Source of the DNA: JANQMX01 sp965247175
Lineage (GTDB): Bacteria; Pseudomonadota; Alphaproteobacteria; Kiloniellales; DSM-21159
DNA length: 64,000 bases
Assembly: GCA_965247175.1 (NCBI GenBank)
Contig: OZ252006.1
Coordinates: forward strand, 1,116,001-1,180,000
Reading direction: 5' to 3'
Shown here: in pieces, positions 44,912 to 53,095 of the stretch
How positions within the stretch are numbered: position 1 is the stretch's first letter
How the letters are laid out: the number at the start of each line of letters is the position of its first letter
Notes under the pieces: model-generated
Seen by the model: the letters and a program-made list of their open reading frames with translations, nothing else
Told to the model about the DNA's origin: nothing
The model's database searches: none
Position numbers and translations under genes: made by a program

Positions 44912-45316
44912 TCAGACGAGTTCCAGCTCCACGCCGTCGTCCGAGTCCTCCCCGCTAGGCCTATGCGTTTCAATGATATCAACCAGAATGTCGAACAACG
45001 TCGGGCCCATCTGTTTTTGGGCCAGAGCGATTTCTCTTTGGACAGAGTCCCTGCTGTCAGGGTGGCAGGTGTGCAACTTACTCTGCAGCCACTTCAGTGT
45101 CTCGGGATAGCCAAGCGCCTGTCGTGAGACCTCTGAGTTTTTCCATCGAATGACAAATCCGGTCTCTGGCGTTCCAAACCCTCCGCGAAGGATGTCGTTG
45201 AAGGCGTCCAGGTTCCTGCTCCACTCAGAATCGAGTGGAAGTGCCTTGTCTATGGCAGCATAGAATCCATCGAGGTCGTGGAAGTCTCTACCGTCTATTT
45301 CATACGATCTTTTCAT
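44912..45316 (-). CDS. Barstar-like protein, no barnase-type toxin seen nearby
   Basis: The product has 134 residues. The N-terminal two-thirds fit the barstar (barnase inhibitor) fold: IDGRDFHDLDGFYAAIDKAL, then SEWSRNLDAFNDILRGGFG, where the NLDAxxDxLxG motif is the barnase-binding helix. The last ~40 residues are an extension. Barstar blocks a secreted RNase. No RNase or polymorphic toxin gene is adjacent, so it may give orphan immunity or have another role. Confidence 0.75.
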   Translation of the reverse strand: MKRSYEIDGRDFHDLDGFYAAIDKALPLDSEWSRNLDAFNDILRGGFGTPETGFVIRWKNSEVSRQALGYPETLKWLQSKLHTCHPDSRDSVQREIALAQKQMGPTLFDILVDIIETHRPSGEDSDDGVELELV

Positions 45317-45427
45317 AGGGCTGCATGAGCCGTGGCCAAGCCCAGATCGCCGACGGTGCGAGGGGGGACTGCCATTGGCAACTACGCAAATCCAAGTCTC
45401 ATGCCAGGCGGCACTCGCTTGGCCGCC

Positions 45428-46813
45428 TCACTCGGGCCAGAGAGCCGTTTCAGGATGGAACTGCGACCAGGCGAACCAGAAGGCCTGATGGCTGCCGATG
45501 TCTGAGCCGTCCGCGTCGACGGCCCTGATGCCGCCGGCATCGAGCTCCAGGCGAACATTCTCGAAAACGATCTCTTCGCCTTTCGTCAGAGCCACCATGG
45601 CCGTGCTGCGCTGAAAGGCCACCGGCTGGCCGGATGCGGTGATCGCGCCAATCACGTCCTCATGAACCGGCAGGCGCGGGTCGACATCGCCGATCGGGAA
45701 AATCGGTCCGTCCGCATCCCGGCCGTTGCGGAAGTCCGGATCGCGCCCCAGGGCCAGCCGTTCGACCAGCACCGTCGTGTCGGGATGATCTCGCTTCCAA
45801 CGGCCCCAGTCGGTCGTCACGACCGTGGCTTGCTTGAGCCGGAGACCCTTCTCCGCAAGCGGGCCCGTCACGGCGTGCCCCAGGAAGGTATCGAACACGG
45901 AGTAGGTGTTGAGATCGTACATCACCTTGTTTGAGCGGATGAGCAGCCCCGAGGTGCGCAAGATCGGGCGTTCGATGCCATCAGGAAGCTCGTCAGTGAA
46001 ATAGGCCTGCGCGGCCCCGCAGAGTGTGCAGTAGGGAATGCCGAGATCGCGTCCGCCCAAGGTGTCGTTGACCATCTCGCGCACCTCCATGATGCGTCGA
46101 GGATAGGCGCGCGATTCGCCGTTGATCGTGATGCCGAAGACGACGTCGTCGTCTTTCAGCCAGGTGGCGTCTTCCGCGCTTGAGACTTCCGGGTTGTCCG
46201 AAGCGGGAATGCAGTTGCAGACCTCATCGGTCTCGTCGTGGGCGCGATCGTCGATCAGCACGCCGCCCCAGGACACGAGCCGCCAGTCGATATCGCCTTC
46301 GACGAAGATCCGGTCCCAACCGGGTATGATGCTGGTGTAGATCGAGCGCTTCACGTCGAGGTAGTCGGGGGGCGCCGGGATATCCCAGGCAATGAGATGG
46401 TCGGTCACGACTCCCCAGGGATGCAGCGTGCGCAGGTCCTTGCCCAGCAGATCGGAGGCAGCAGAAGCGAGGAGGGCGTTCAATTCGGCCCCACCGGCGA
46501 AGCGCATCAAATCGCTGATCAGCCAAGCGAGCCGCGGGTCTTTGGACTCCGCGACTTCGTTCAGCGCCAAGGTCTGATCCGGGCCCCAGCCCGACTGAGC
46601 AACGCTATCGACAAAGGCCACCTTGACGGCCGCCTTCAAATCCTCTGACAGCGGGCCTTCCGGGACCGCTGGAGGGGTGCCGAACTGCTCGATCACGTAG
46701 TCCGGCAACGCTGCCGCGTCTTGGGCGCGCGGCGCATCGGACCAGGCCAAGGAAAGCGTGGCCAGCAGCCCCGCCAGGATCATACGGGATTGCGTGCTCA
46801 CTACTCTTGCCAT
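45428..46813 (-). CDS. DUF3179 domain protein, exported
   Basis: The product has 461 residues with a signal peptide (about residues 1-30, ending PRAQDAA). The DUF3179 core is seen in VVFGITINGESRAYP and LGIPYCTLCGAAQAYF (a conserved CxxC), then LIRSNKVMYDLNTYSVFDTFLG. The family has no known activity; the CxxC hints at a redox or metal site in the periplasm. It is monocistronic. Confidence 0.83.
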   Translation of the reverse strand: MARVVSTQSRMILAGLLATLSLAWSDAPRAQDAAALPDYVIEQFGTPPAVPEGPLSEDLKAAVKVAFVDSVAQSGWGPDQTLALNEVAESKDPRLAWLISDLMRFAGGAELNALLASAASDLLGKDLRTLHPWGVVTDHLIAWDIPAPPDYLDVKRSIYTSIIPGWDRIFVEGDIDWRLVSWGGVLIDDRAHDETDEVCNCIPASDNPEVSSAEDATWLKDDDVVFGITINGESRAYPRRIMEVREMVNDTLGGRDLGIPYCTLCGAAQAYFTDELPDGIERPILRTSGLLIRSNKVMYDLNTYSVFDTFLGHAVTGPLAEKGLRLKQATVVTTDWGRWKRDHPDTTVLVERLALGRDPDFRNGRDADGPIFPIGDVDPRLPVHEDVIGAITASGQPVAFQRSTAMVALTKGEEIVFENVRLELDAGGIRAVDADGSDIGSHQAFWFAWSQFHPETALWPE

Positions 46814-47183
46814 GACTGCACCTTTCGCCTCCCTCTGTCATTCTTCGACGGACAAGCCGCCAAAGCGCCTGCCTCTCCACCCGCAGCGCACGGTTCGACC
46901 GGACCGCGTTTCGAACGAAAGACAGCCCCCACCACGTTAGAACCGATATGGCCTCATCGCACAGGCACCCCAGTCACGATTACATCAGCAGTTGGTGAAC
47001 AGCGGCGGCGGGGCTGCTCTGGGTGAGGGTGGGCATGGCTGCCATACCGCTCATTCCGATGGGCGCGTTCAGCCGCGAAGGCTGGCGAGCCATGCGCAAT
47101 GGAAATGCGATTGATTGTTTTGCCATGGTACCACGATGACCCTAGGCAGAGCCAATGCAGTGAAATGAGAGAAGAGTACTCGG
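46814..47183. other. Intergenic region, no gene seen
   Basis: This 370-bp stretch between the DUF3179 and VOC genes has no convincing frame. It holds a 40-bp degenerate repeat (47071-47110) that recurs at 47843-47882. The DUF3179 promoter and the VOC promoter both fall here. Confidence 0.5.
47071..47110. repeat. 40-bp degenerate direct repeat, copy 1
   Basis: This segment (agccgcgaaggctggcgagc, then a further 20 bp ending aaatgcga) matches 47843-47882 at about 32 of 40 positions in the same orientation. The two flank the VOC gene and the tRNA-Ser remnant. Confidence 0.5.
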
Positions 47184-47528
47184 ATGAAGATCTCGCAGCC
47201 CACGCCCGAGCTTCCAGTACCGAATGTGCGAGACGCTCAGGAGTACTACCGCGACAAGCTCGGCTTCGAGATCGCTTGGTACAACGAAGAAGGAGGCATC
47301 GGCGCTGTCGCGCACGGAGATTGCGCGATCTTCTTTCGAAAAACCGCCGAGGCAATCTCGCCGAGCGTGTTCTGGGTCTTTACCGAAAGCGTGGATGATT
47401 CCTATTCAGAACTAGTGCGACGAGGCGCCGACGTTCTCGAACCGCCTTGCGACAAGCCGTGGGGATTGCGTCAGTTTACGGTTCGTGACGCCTATGGAAA
47501 TCTCTTCTACTTCTTCCACGACCTCTGA
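47184..47528 (+). CDS. VOC (glyoxalase/bleomycin-resistance) family protein
   Basis: The product has 114 residues, the size of a single VOC-domain dimer partner. PTPELPVPNVRDAQEYYRDKLGFEIAWYNEEGG is the first beta-alpha-beta-beta-beta unit, and FTVRDAYGNLFYFFHDL closes the second with the usual metal-ligand Glu position replaced (FYF). A binding or bleomycin-type resistance role without metal is possible. It lies next to the accessory region starting at 47612. Confidence 0.85.
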   Translation: MKISQPTPELPVPNVRDAQEYYRDKLGFEIAWYNEEGGIGAVAHGDCAIFFRKTAEAISPSVFWVFTESVDDSYSELVRRGADVLEPPCDKPWGLRQFTVRDAYGNLFYFFHDL

Positions 47529-47611
47529 CTGAGATCGGATAGATCGAGGTCCCAAAAGACAGCACAGCGGCCATCGAACCAGGTAGCAAACGCCGCTCGA
47601 TCTGCGGTGAT

Positions 47612-47683
47612 TGGCGGATGGGGTGGGATTCGAACCCACGAGACGCTCGCACGCCTGCCGGTTTTCACGACCGGCGCCTTCAA
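47612..47683 (-). pseudogene. tRNA-Ser 3' remnant (degenerate duplicate)
   Basis: This 72-bp segment matches 48559-48630, the 3' part of the intact tRNA-Ser gene (including its CCA), with two mismatches; the first 56 bp are identical. One mismatch changes the universally conserved U33 to G, and the 5' acceptor strand beyond 47684 no longer pairs. It is therefore not a working tRNA. A tRNA 3'-end copy in direct orientation is what an integrated element leaves as an attachment-site repeat. Confidence 0.8.
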
Positions 47684-47842
47684 GCGGTTGGCAATGGGGT
47701 TGCTGGCCAGTCTCTCGTGACCTCGGCTTGAACGCCGCGCTCCAAGTAGGTGGAGAGAACGACAAAGCTCCGTGTGCCCCGAACACCGGGCAAGACGCAG
47801 AGCTGAGACAGGAATTTCTCGCTCACCTCGCTACGTTCAACT

Positions 47843-47882
47843 AGCTGCGAAGGCTGGCAGGCCATGCGAGTCGAAAATGCGA
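47843..47882. repeat. 40-bp degenerate direct repeat, copy 2
   Basis: This segment (agctgcgaaggctggcaggc, then 20 bp ending aaatgcga) is about 80% identical to 47071-47110, 772 bp away in the same orientation. Confidence 0.5.
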
Positions 47883-47950
47883 ACTATCCCTTTGCTATAG
47901 CCCTTCGACATCGCTGGCGGTGACTGCGGCGTAGCGAAATCAGAACGCGA

Positions 47951-48502
47951 TCACTCAAGTTCTGGCGATCCCTGACAACTCGAAATCAATGTTCGCGTTG
48001 CTGTACGCCAGACTTCGCCTGAATAGCTATCGGGTTTCCGGCATGGACATGCTTCCTCTGGGAGACCAGCGGCGATGCTATTGATTAGCCTTGCGTTTAT
48101 CTCGTCGATTTGCGTGCGAATAACCGAAAGGGGCGCGGACTGGGGCTCGACCTGAAACCAGCCATTCTCCCAACCGGTGATGTAATCCGTCTGTATGAGT
48201 TTCGCCGCTTCTATCTGATCTACAATAATGCTCGTTACATAGTCCTTTGGCAGGCTTTCAAACTGCGGTGCGGTCGAAAATCGCTCAATGATCGCTTTTT
48301 CACGATCGCGATCCTCAATCGGCAAACCTTTGGCATGTTTGTAGGCCGCAACATCTTTCATAACGGACAGACGGTCCGCGATCACACGGCACGTGCTGTC
48401 CGGATTTGAAAGATCGCCATGCTGAGCAGAGGGGGCGGACGCGCATCCAGCCAGCCAAACAAGAAACGTCGATACGATCGCAGTGAACATAATCTTGTTC
48501 AT
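47951..48502 (-). CDS. Small hypothetical lipoprotein
   Basis: The product has 183 residues. The start at 48502 gives a clean lipoprotein signal (MNKIMFTAIVSTFLVWLAGC, lipobox LAGC). The mature part is acidic with four Cys (STCRV, EEACPC, SSC) and no recognised domain. The frame continues far upstream across the tRNA and antisense to cbiX, but only this part is plausible. It is the only protein gene between the tRNA-Ser and its remnant. Confidence 0.65.
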   Translation of the reverse strand: MNKIMFTAIVSTFLVWLAGCASAPSAQHGDLSNPDSTCRVIADRLSVMKDVAAYKHAKGLPIEDRDREKAIIERFSTAPQFESLPKDYVTSIIVDQIEAAKLIQTDYITGWENGWFQVEPQSAPLSVIRTQIDEINARLINSIAAGLPEEACPCRKPDSYSGEVWRTATRTLISSCQGSPELE

Positions 48503-48558
48503 GTATCCCCCTAGGTTCTCTTGCTCGAACCGAATGGCGCAGCTCGAAGAGCGTAGGG

Positions 48559-48648
48559 TGGCGGATGGGGTGGGATTCGAACCCACGAGACGCTCGCACG
48601 CCTGCCGGTTTTCAAGACCGGTGCCTTCAACCACTCGGCCACCCATCC
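48559..48648 (-). tRNA. tRNA-Ser (anticodon TGA)
   Basis: On the minus strand the 5' acceptor GGATGGG (48648-48642) pairs with CCCATCC, followed by discriminator G and an encoded CCA (48561-48559). The anticodon stem CCGGT/ACCGG encloses the loop CTTGAAA with anticodon TGA. The D arm (GGCCGAGTGGTTGAAGGC), the long variable arm typical of tRNA-Ser and the T loop GTTCGAATC are present. It is 90 nt with CCA. Confidence 0.93.
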
Positions 48649-48781
48649 GTTTCCTGCCGAAGCGCATCGATAGGGCCGCCTGTGGCGCGATGCAAGAGAG
48701 CCGCTTTGCCGAGAACGACAGACCTTCTAGATAGTGTAGCGTTTGCAACAGGGTCAGCTTCAAAAAGGAACGGGCCAGACC

Positions 48782-49489
48782 GTGACGGCCTCCGATACGC
48801 CCGCCGTTCTGATGGCCGCCCACGGCGAGACCGGCGGGGCGCAGAACAACGCGCTTTTGGCCCGCGTCGCCGCGGAGGTCGCCCGGCAGCTCCCCGACCT
48901 GCCGGTCACCTGCGGCGTCCTGAGCGGCGTGCCGGCGCTGGAGGAGGCGCTGGCGGCGCTGGCCGGGCGCTATCTCCTGGTCCATCCCTTCTTCATGTCC
49001 GACGGCTACTTCACGCGCCAGGCTCTGCCCAAGCGGCTGGAGGAAAGCCCCGTGGCGGGCTGGAGCCTGCTCACGCCGCTCGGCCTTCTGCCTGGCCTGC
49101 CGGCGCTGATCGCCAGCCAGATCGCCGAAGACCGTCAGGAGATTTTGATCGTCAGCCACGGCGCCACCAAGAGCGACCGCTCGCGACTGGCGACCGAAGC
49201 CTTCGCCGAGGCCTTGCGGCAGGAGCTTCCGGGCCGAAGCATCGCCTGTTGCTATCTGGAGGAGCAGCCTTTCGCCCCCGAGGCGGTGGCCAGGCTTGGC
49301 CCTAAGGCACAGCTGGTCAGCTTCTTCGCGGGGGAGGGCGCGCACGGCCGCAGCGACCTCACCCGACTGGTCGCCGAATCTGGAAAGAGTGACCTGGCAG
49401 TCACCGATTCGGTCGGCGCGCTGCCTGGCATCGCCGAGTTGATCGTCGCCGAGCTGCGCGCGGCGCTGGCTAAGACCACGCGGGTTTGA
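48782..49489 (+). CDS. cbiX: CbiX-family (sirohydrochlorin chelatase-like) protein
   Basis: The product has 235 residues from the GTG at 48782. The His-motifs are in LMAAHGETGGAQNN and ILIVSHGATKSDRS, one in each half, as in two-domain CbiX/SirB-type chelatases that insert cobalt or iron into sirohydrochlorin. The C-terminus (HGRSDLTRLVAESGK, LAVTDSVGALPGIAELIV) recurs as a diverged fragment at 54813-54959. A full-length longer start (TTG 48743) is possible. Confidence 0.8.
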   Translation: MTASDTPAVLMAAHGETGGAQNNALLARVAAEVARQLPDLPVTCGVLSGVPALEEALAALAGRYLLVHPFFMSDGYFTRQALPKRLEESPVAGWSLLTPLGLLPGLPALIASQIAEDRQEILIVSHGATKSDRSRLATEAFAEALRQELPGRSIACCYLEEQPFAPEAVARLGPKAQLVSFFAGEGAHGRSDLTRLVAESGKSDLAVTDSVGALPGIAELIVAELRAALAKTTRV

Positions 49490-49656
49490 GGCGCTGAACG
49501 GCCCTTCGCTCAAACGATAGGTGATGCGCTGCACGCGGTGAATAGATAGAAAGAAGGCGATAGGCCAAGCGCGTGAGTATCAGGTGTGGAAACGGGTGGG
49601 GGCAATCTCTTGGTGCTGATAGCTCAAATTCCGACCCACCAATTCAAACTAGCTCA

Positions 49657-52600
49657 CTACTCCGCGCCATGGGCTGCTGTGCTTTCGGCGGCGTTCGAGA
49701 CTGCTTCAGGATTTGAAGTGTGGGCGGCTTCAAACGATCTCTTCACGATCTCCTTAATGTCTTCTTCGTCCAGCAGATCATGCACGTAGCAGGGTGGCTC
49801 CGAAGCATCGGGACTGAAGGGAAAAACTGGGATTGGCGCGGTGCGGGTGCTTCCTTCGCTTGTCCAGATACGAAGCGATCGAGTGACGGTTTCGGGAGCA
49901 GATGGACCAGCTGAATCTTGGTGCTCTTGTCCAGATGCCATGGAGCGCAAGGACTGATTAGGGCTGACGGAAGGTCTCGACATTTCATTCTCATCGTGAA
50001 CGGAACGCTGCTCTTGAACGTCGCGCGCCGTCATTAGCTGCTGTTCGCGGCTACCCCGACCGCGCTTCTTCACTGTGGCAAATTCAATTGGCTTTTCTAT
50101 GCATCGGAAATTCGCAACTAAGCCAGTCATATCAGGTAGTACTTGGACCAAATCGGCCATCTGCGTACCCAAGAAAACGCGGGGGTTGCGCCACAAGCGA
50201 TCACCTAGAAGGACTATGTTCGCGGGCTTGCCTGCCATGACACCCAGCTGTGAATCGGGGAACGAACCATCGGGAAGCGAGTCCAATCCGATACCTTGCA
50301 GGTTCGGTTCATCGACAACCTGAATTCTGAGCTTGTGGGATATGTTTAGCTCATCGCCAGGCAGTCGAATGTTGTGCTCTCTCCAAGTAAAGTTCCCCGA
50401 CTGCCCGCAGGCTTTCTCTAGCTTGATCTTTAACTTGATGGCGTGGTCTGACAACGAAACGCTGTCGCCATCTGATCGTCTTCGGCGTGGAAGACGCTTC
50501 TTTTCTGTTGAAAGATGTCCGCGAACGAGTCCACCGACTTTATCGATAGCAATCCAACATGTGCCGATCTGGAGTGTTGCTGCACGCCACCAACTTGGTG
50601 CGGATACAAGCGCGCTGACAGGATACTTGCGGATCCCGCCTTGAACCAACGGAACGGGTGAAATCATCCAACCAAAGATAGCTCGCCTATCACTGTCAAT
50701 CCTGGTGTTTCTGTTGGAGGAATTGCTCTTTTTTCTAGATGGCCTGGGCTCTTTTAGATCCACCGCAAAGCTAAAACCAACAACCTCCTGATTTTCGTCA
50801 GCCAGTTGCTCTTTGCCGCTATCCATGAAATCCAGAAGGGCGCTAGCGGTTCCGGCTGTTGAGTCGGCAAGCGACATACTAAGTGCCATCTTGTCGCTCC
50901 ACTGCCGCGTCCGCATTCCCACCTGAACCGTTTCTCCTTTAACGTCATAGGCATAGACCTCATTGCCTGACATCAAGCGATCTCTGAAGAACTTGAAGGC
51001 ATTGAACTGAGCCGTACTTGCTAAAAGCCTACAGCCTTCCCCGACGCTTCGAGCGGCATCAATCTCAGCTTTTACGCAAGCATCGTAGTGTTGTTTTTCC
51101 GGCCAAGCATGTTTCCCCAACTCATTCAGTCTTAGAAAACACGCCTCGTGTTCACAGTTTGCAAGTTCAATATGGAAAAATCTGCCAAGGCCTTTGTTGA
51201 TTAGATCTTCCTTTACTAGTGCGGCAATTGCTATCTCTCGACTGCGGTCAAGTGGTGGCAAAGGTGGACACAAGAAAAGTGATCGAGCCGCGCTCTTATC
51301 ATAAGAACATTGCCGAAATACTGCACTCTCTATATTCTCGGACTCTGTATTATCAAGAAAAATATCAGGATCAATATTGACAATACCGTCCAACGTAGAG
51401 TTTAGGTTCTCAAAATATGTGACCGTATTGTCAATAGCTCTCTCTCTCGAATCGATCTCTTTCAGCACCCACTCCGGCTGCGGTTCGCCATGAGAAGTTC
51501 TGCTCCGCCAACCGTCATCATACAGACTGGAGAATGGAAAAAACCTACCATCATTCTTGTCCATATCTGGCTTGTTGGCCCAAACAATGTTTCTTGCGGT
51601 TAGCAAAGCGAGCAGTGGATCCAGACTCCTGTTGGTCTGACTTGGTGAGAATGAGTTTCCTGGAGCTGAACCATTGCAGAGAGTTTTCTGAGCTATCTGA
51701 TACTCGTCTACCAGATCAATGCTTGTAGGCGGACTTTTCTGTGCTGGCTTACAAAAAAAAGACAATACTTGGTGCCTAACGCCTCGAAGACTGGCAGGCA
51801 GCGGGTCATATCCGAACCTATAACCAGCATAGGGATCATCTGGCATTCTATTTGGTGCGTATTTCTCATTAACTTTTGTTCTAAATTCTGCTCTAATTTC
51901 TTCTGAAAGATAAGAGCAGTCTTTTGGAAGTGTAAATATTTTTTTATTTAAATACACTTCGCTAAATTTCTTATCTTTAATCTTTTTGGATTGTAATAAA
52001 TTCTCTTGTAAGCAGAATTCTATGAAATTACCAACAAACTCCTGCATATCATTGTAACTCCTGATCCGGTCAACATGTGTACGGTACTCTTTAGTATATT
52101 TCAATAAGAGATTTCGACGCATTTCCCTATTTTCATAAATATTATACTTATCTGAATGCTCTTTATTAGATAAGTTGAAAAACTTCTTCAATATGGCTTG
52201 AGAATATGGATCTGATGTCAAACTTTCCTCAAGTAACTTTATTAGAGATGCTATTTCTGATGGCGATGCGAATGTTCGACCGTGCTCCGGAAAAAAAGTA
52301 TGCTTTCTGTTTTCTACAGCAGATTGTACGATAGGCTCTAAGTGAGCGCGCCAATCTTGCCAAAGTTCATAAAGTCGTGAGCCTTCAAGCTCATTCTCTC
52401 TGCCGAAGATAACAGATATCAGTGCGATTTTTTTAATACGCTCTTTTCGTTCGCGGGGTGGTACAAGTAAAGCGACATCGAAAGCGAGTTCATAAATGGT
52501 GTTTCCAGCTATATCATGTCGATCATCAAGTTGAGTTTCTAGCCATTCTTGCTCAACTCTGTTACGAAAAGCGCGCAACGCTTCATATTGAATGGCCGTC

Positions 52601-53070
52601 GGCAATTCAAAGGAGAGATCGTTATCAGGCGGGCGTCCATCTGTATCTTCGATTGGCGTACCGATGCGGCGGCCTGGAGCACTTTCGGCTTGGTTCGCAG
52701 TCTCAACCGAAAGGGACTTGGCACTTGCCTTTGATTGTTTCGCTTTGAAGTGCAAGTAGGCGAATCGATCCCTGTTTGCATCGTCGGGATTATCGAAGTG
52801 CGTAAGCTTGAACTGCTCTTCAAGCCAATCTTGTTCTCGCAAGCGTGCATTAATCAGACGTTCTCTTGTGTAGATGTCCGGGGTTCCAACAATTATCGTT
52901 CCGGCACTTGATTCTTTCCCAAGTGGCCAAGGGATGTCGTTGGCGTAGCGCGTGCCAATCGCCAAACCACCCGCCAAGATGACTACCACTGCTGTCGCGC
53001 CCATGATCCAGCGACTTTTGGTTTTTTTTGATGACGTTCCGGTTGGCTCTGGTTGCCCTGCATCCGACAT
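49657..53070 (-). CDS. Large single-TM protein of unknown function in the RiPP island
   Basis: The product has 1137 residues. After a hydrophilic N-terminus comes one TM segment (about residues 22-44, MGATAVVVILAGGLAIGTRYA); the rest is probably extracytoplasmic. It has scattered cysteines, an alpha-rich first half and a region around residues 850-1000 with beta-type composition, and a disordered, Ser/Pro-rich stretch before the C-terminus. I recognise no domain. It starts 25 bp after the radical SAM gene, behind GGGGGT, so it probably shares its transcript. Codon composition drops far below the neighbours: roughly 51900-52450 is strongly AT-rich. A processing, export or surface-display role for the modified peptide is a guess only. 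Confidence 0.75.
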   Translation of the reverse strand: MSDAGQPEPTGTSSKKTKSRWIMGATAVVVILAGGLAIGTRYANDIPWPLGKESSAGTIIVGTPDIYTRERLINARLREQDWLEEQFKLTHFDNPDDANRDRFAYLHFKAKQSKASAKSLSVETANQAESAPGRRIGTPIEDTDGRPPDNDLSFELPTAIQYEALRAFRNRVEQEWLETQLDDRHDIAGNTIYELAFDVALLVPPRERKERIKKIALISVIFGRENELEGSRLYELWQDWRAHLEPIVQSAVENRKHTFFPEHGRTFASPSEIASLIKLLEESLTSDPYSQAILKKFFNLSNKEHSDKYNIYENREMRRNLLLKYTKEYRTHVDRIRSYNDMQEFVGNFIEFCLQENLLQSKKIKDKKFSEVYLNKKIFTLPKDCSYLSEEIRAEFRTKVNEKYAPNRMPDDPYAGYRFGYDPLPASLRGVRHQVLSFFCKPAQKSPPTSIDLVDEYQIAQKTLCNGSAPGNSFSPSQTNRSLDPLLALLTARNIVWANKPDMDKNDGRFFPFSSLYDDGWRSRTSHGEPQPEWVLKEIDSRERAIDNTVTYFENLNSTLDGIVNIDPDIFLDNTESENIESAVFRQCSYDKSAARSLFLCPPLPPLDRSREIAIAALVKEDLINKGLGRFFHIELANCEHEACFLRLNELGKHAWPEKQHYDACVKAEIDAARSVGEGCRLLASTAQFNAFKFFRDRLMSGNEVYAYDVKGETVQVGMRTRQWSDKMALSMSLADSTAGTASALLDFMDSGKEQLADENQEVVGFSFAVDLKEPRPSRKKSNSSNRNTRIDSDRRAIFGWMISPVPLVQGGIRKYPVSALVSAPSWWRAATLQIGTCWIAIDKVGGLVRGHLSTEKKRLPRRRRSDGDSVSLSDHAIKLKIKLEKACGQSGNFTWREHNIRLPGDELNISHKLRIQVVDEPNLQGIGLDSLPDGSFPDSQLGVMAGKPANIVLLGDRLWRNPRVFLGTQMADLVQVLPDMTGLVANFRCIEKPIEFATVKKRGRGSREQQLMTARDVQEQRSVHDENEMSRPSVSPNQSLRSMASGQEHQDSAGPSAPETVTRSLRIWTSEGSTRTAPIPVFPFSPDASEPPCYVHDLLDEEDIKEIVKRSFEAAHTSNPEAVSNAAESTAAHGAE

Positions 53071-53095
53071 TGGACATTACCCCCTTCAAACAGCG

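Larger units (their letters stand above)
47529..47950. other. Intergenic stretch with tRNA remnant and repeat
   Basis: No protein gene was found here. It contains the tRNA-Ser remnant (47612-47683) and the second copy of the 40-bp repeat (47843-47882). The rest shows no recognisable signal. Confidence 0.5.

Noticed and set aside
44912..45316. A complete toxin-antitoxin or polymorphic toxin module around the barstar-like gene
   Set aside because: The neighbours are a lipoprotein and a DUF3179 protein; neither resembles an RNase toxin or a secretion gene.
48483..48734. Frames encoding GVGFEPTRRSHACRFSR-type peptides over the tRNA-Ser and its remnant
   Set aside because: This peptide is a well-known artefact of translating tRNA-Ser antisense; the tRNA structure explains the sequence.
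47951..49534. A 527-codon open frame on the minus strand running through the tRNA and antisense to cbiX
   Set aside because: Only the last 183 codons, which begin with a lipoprotein signal at 48502, look like a gene; the rest is an antisense frame of a GC-rich coding region and overlaps a tRNA.
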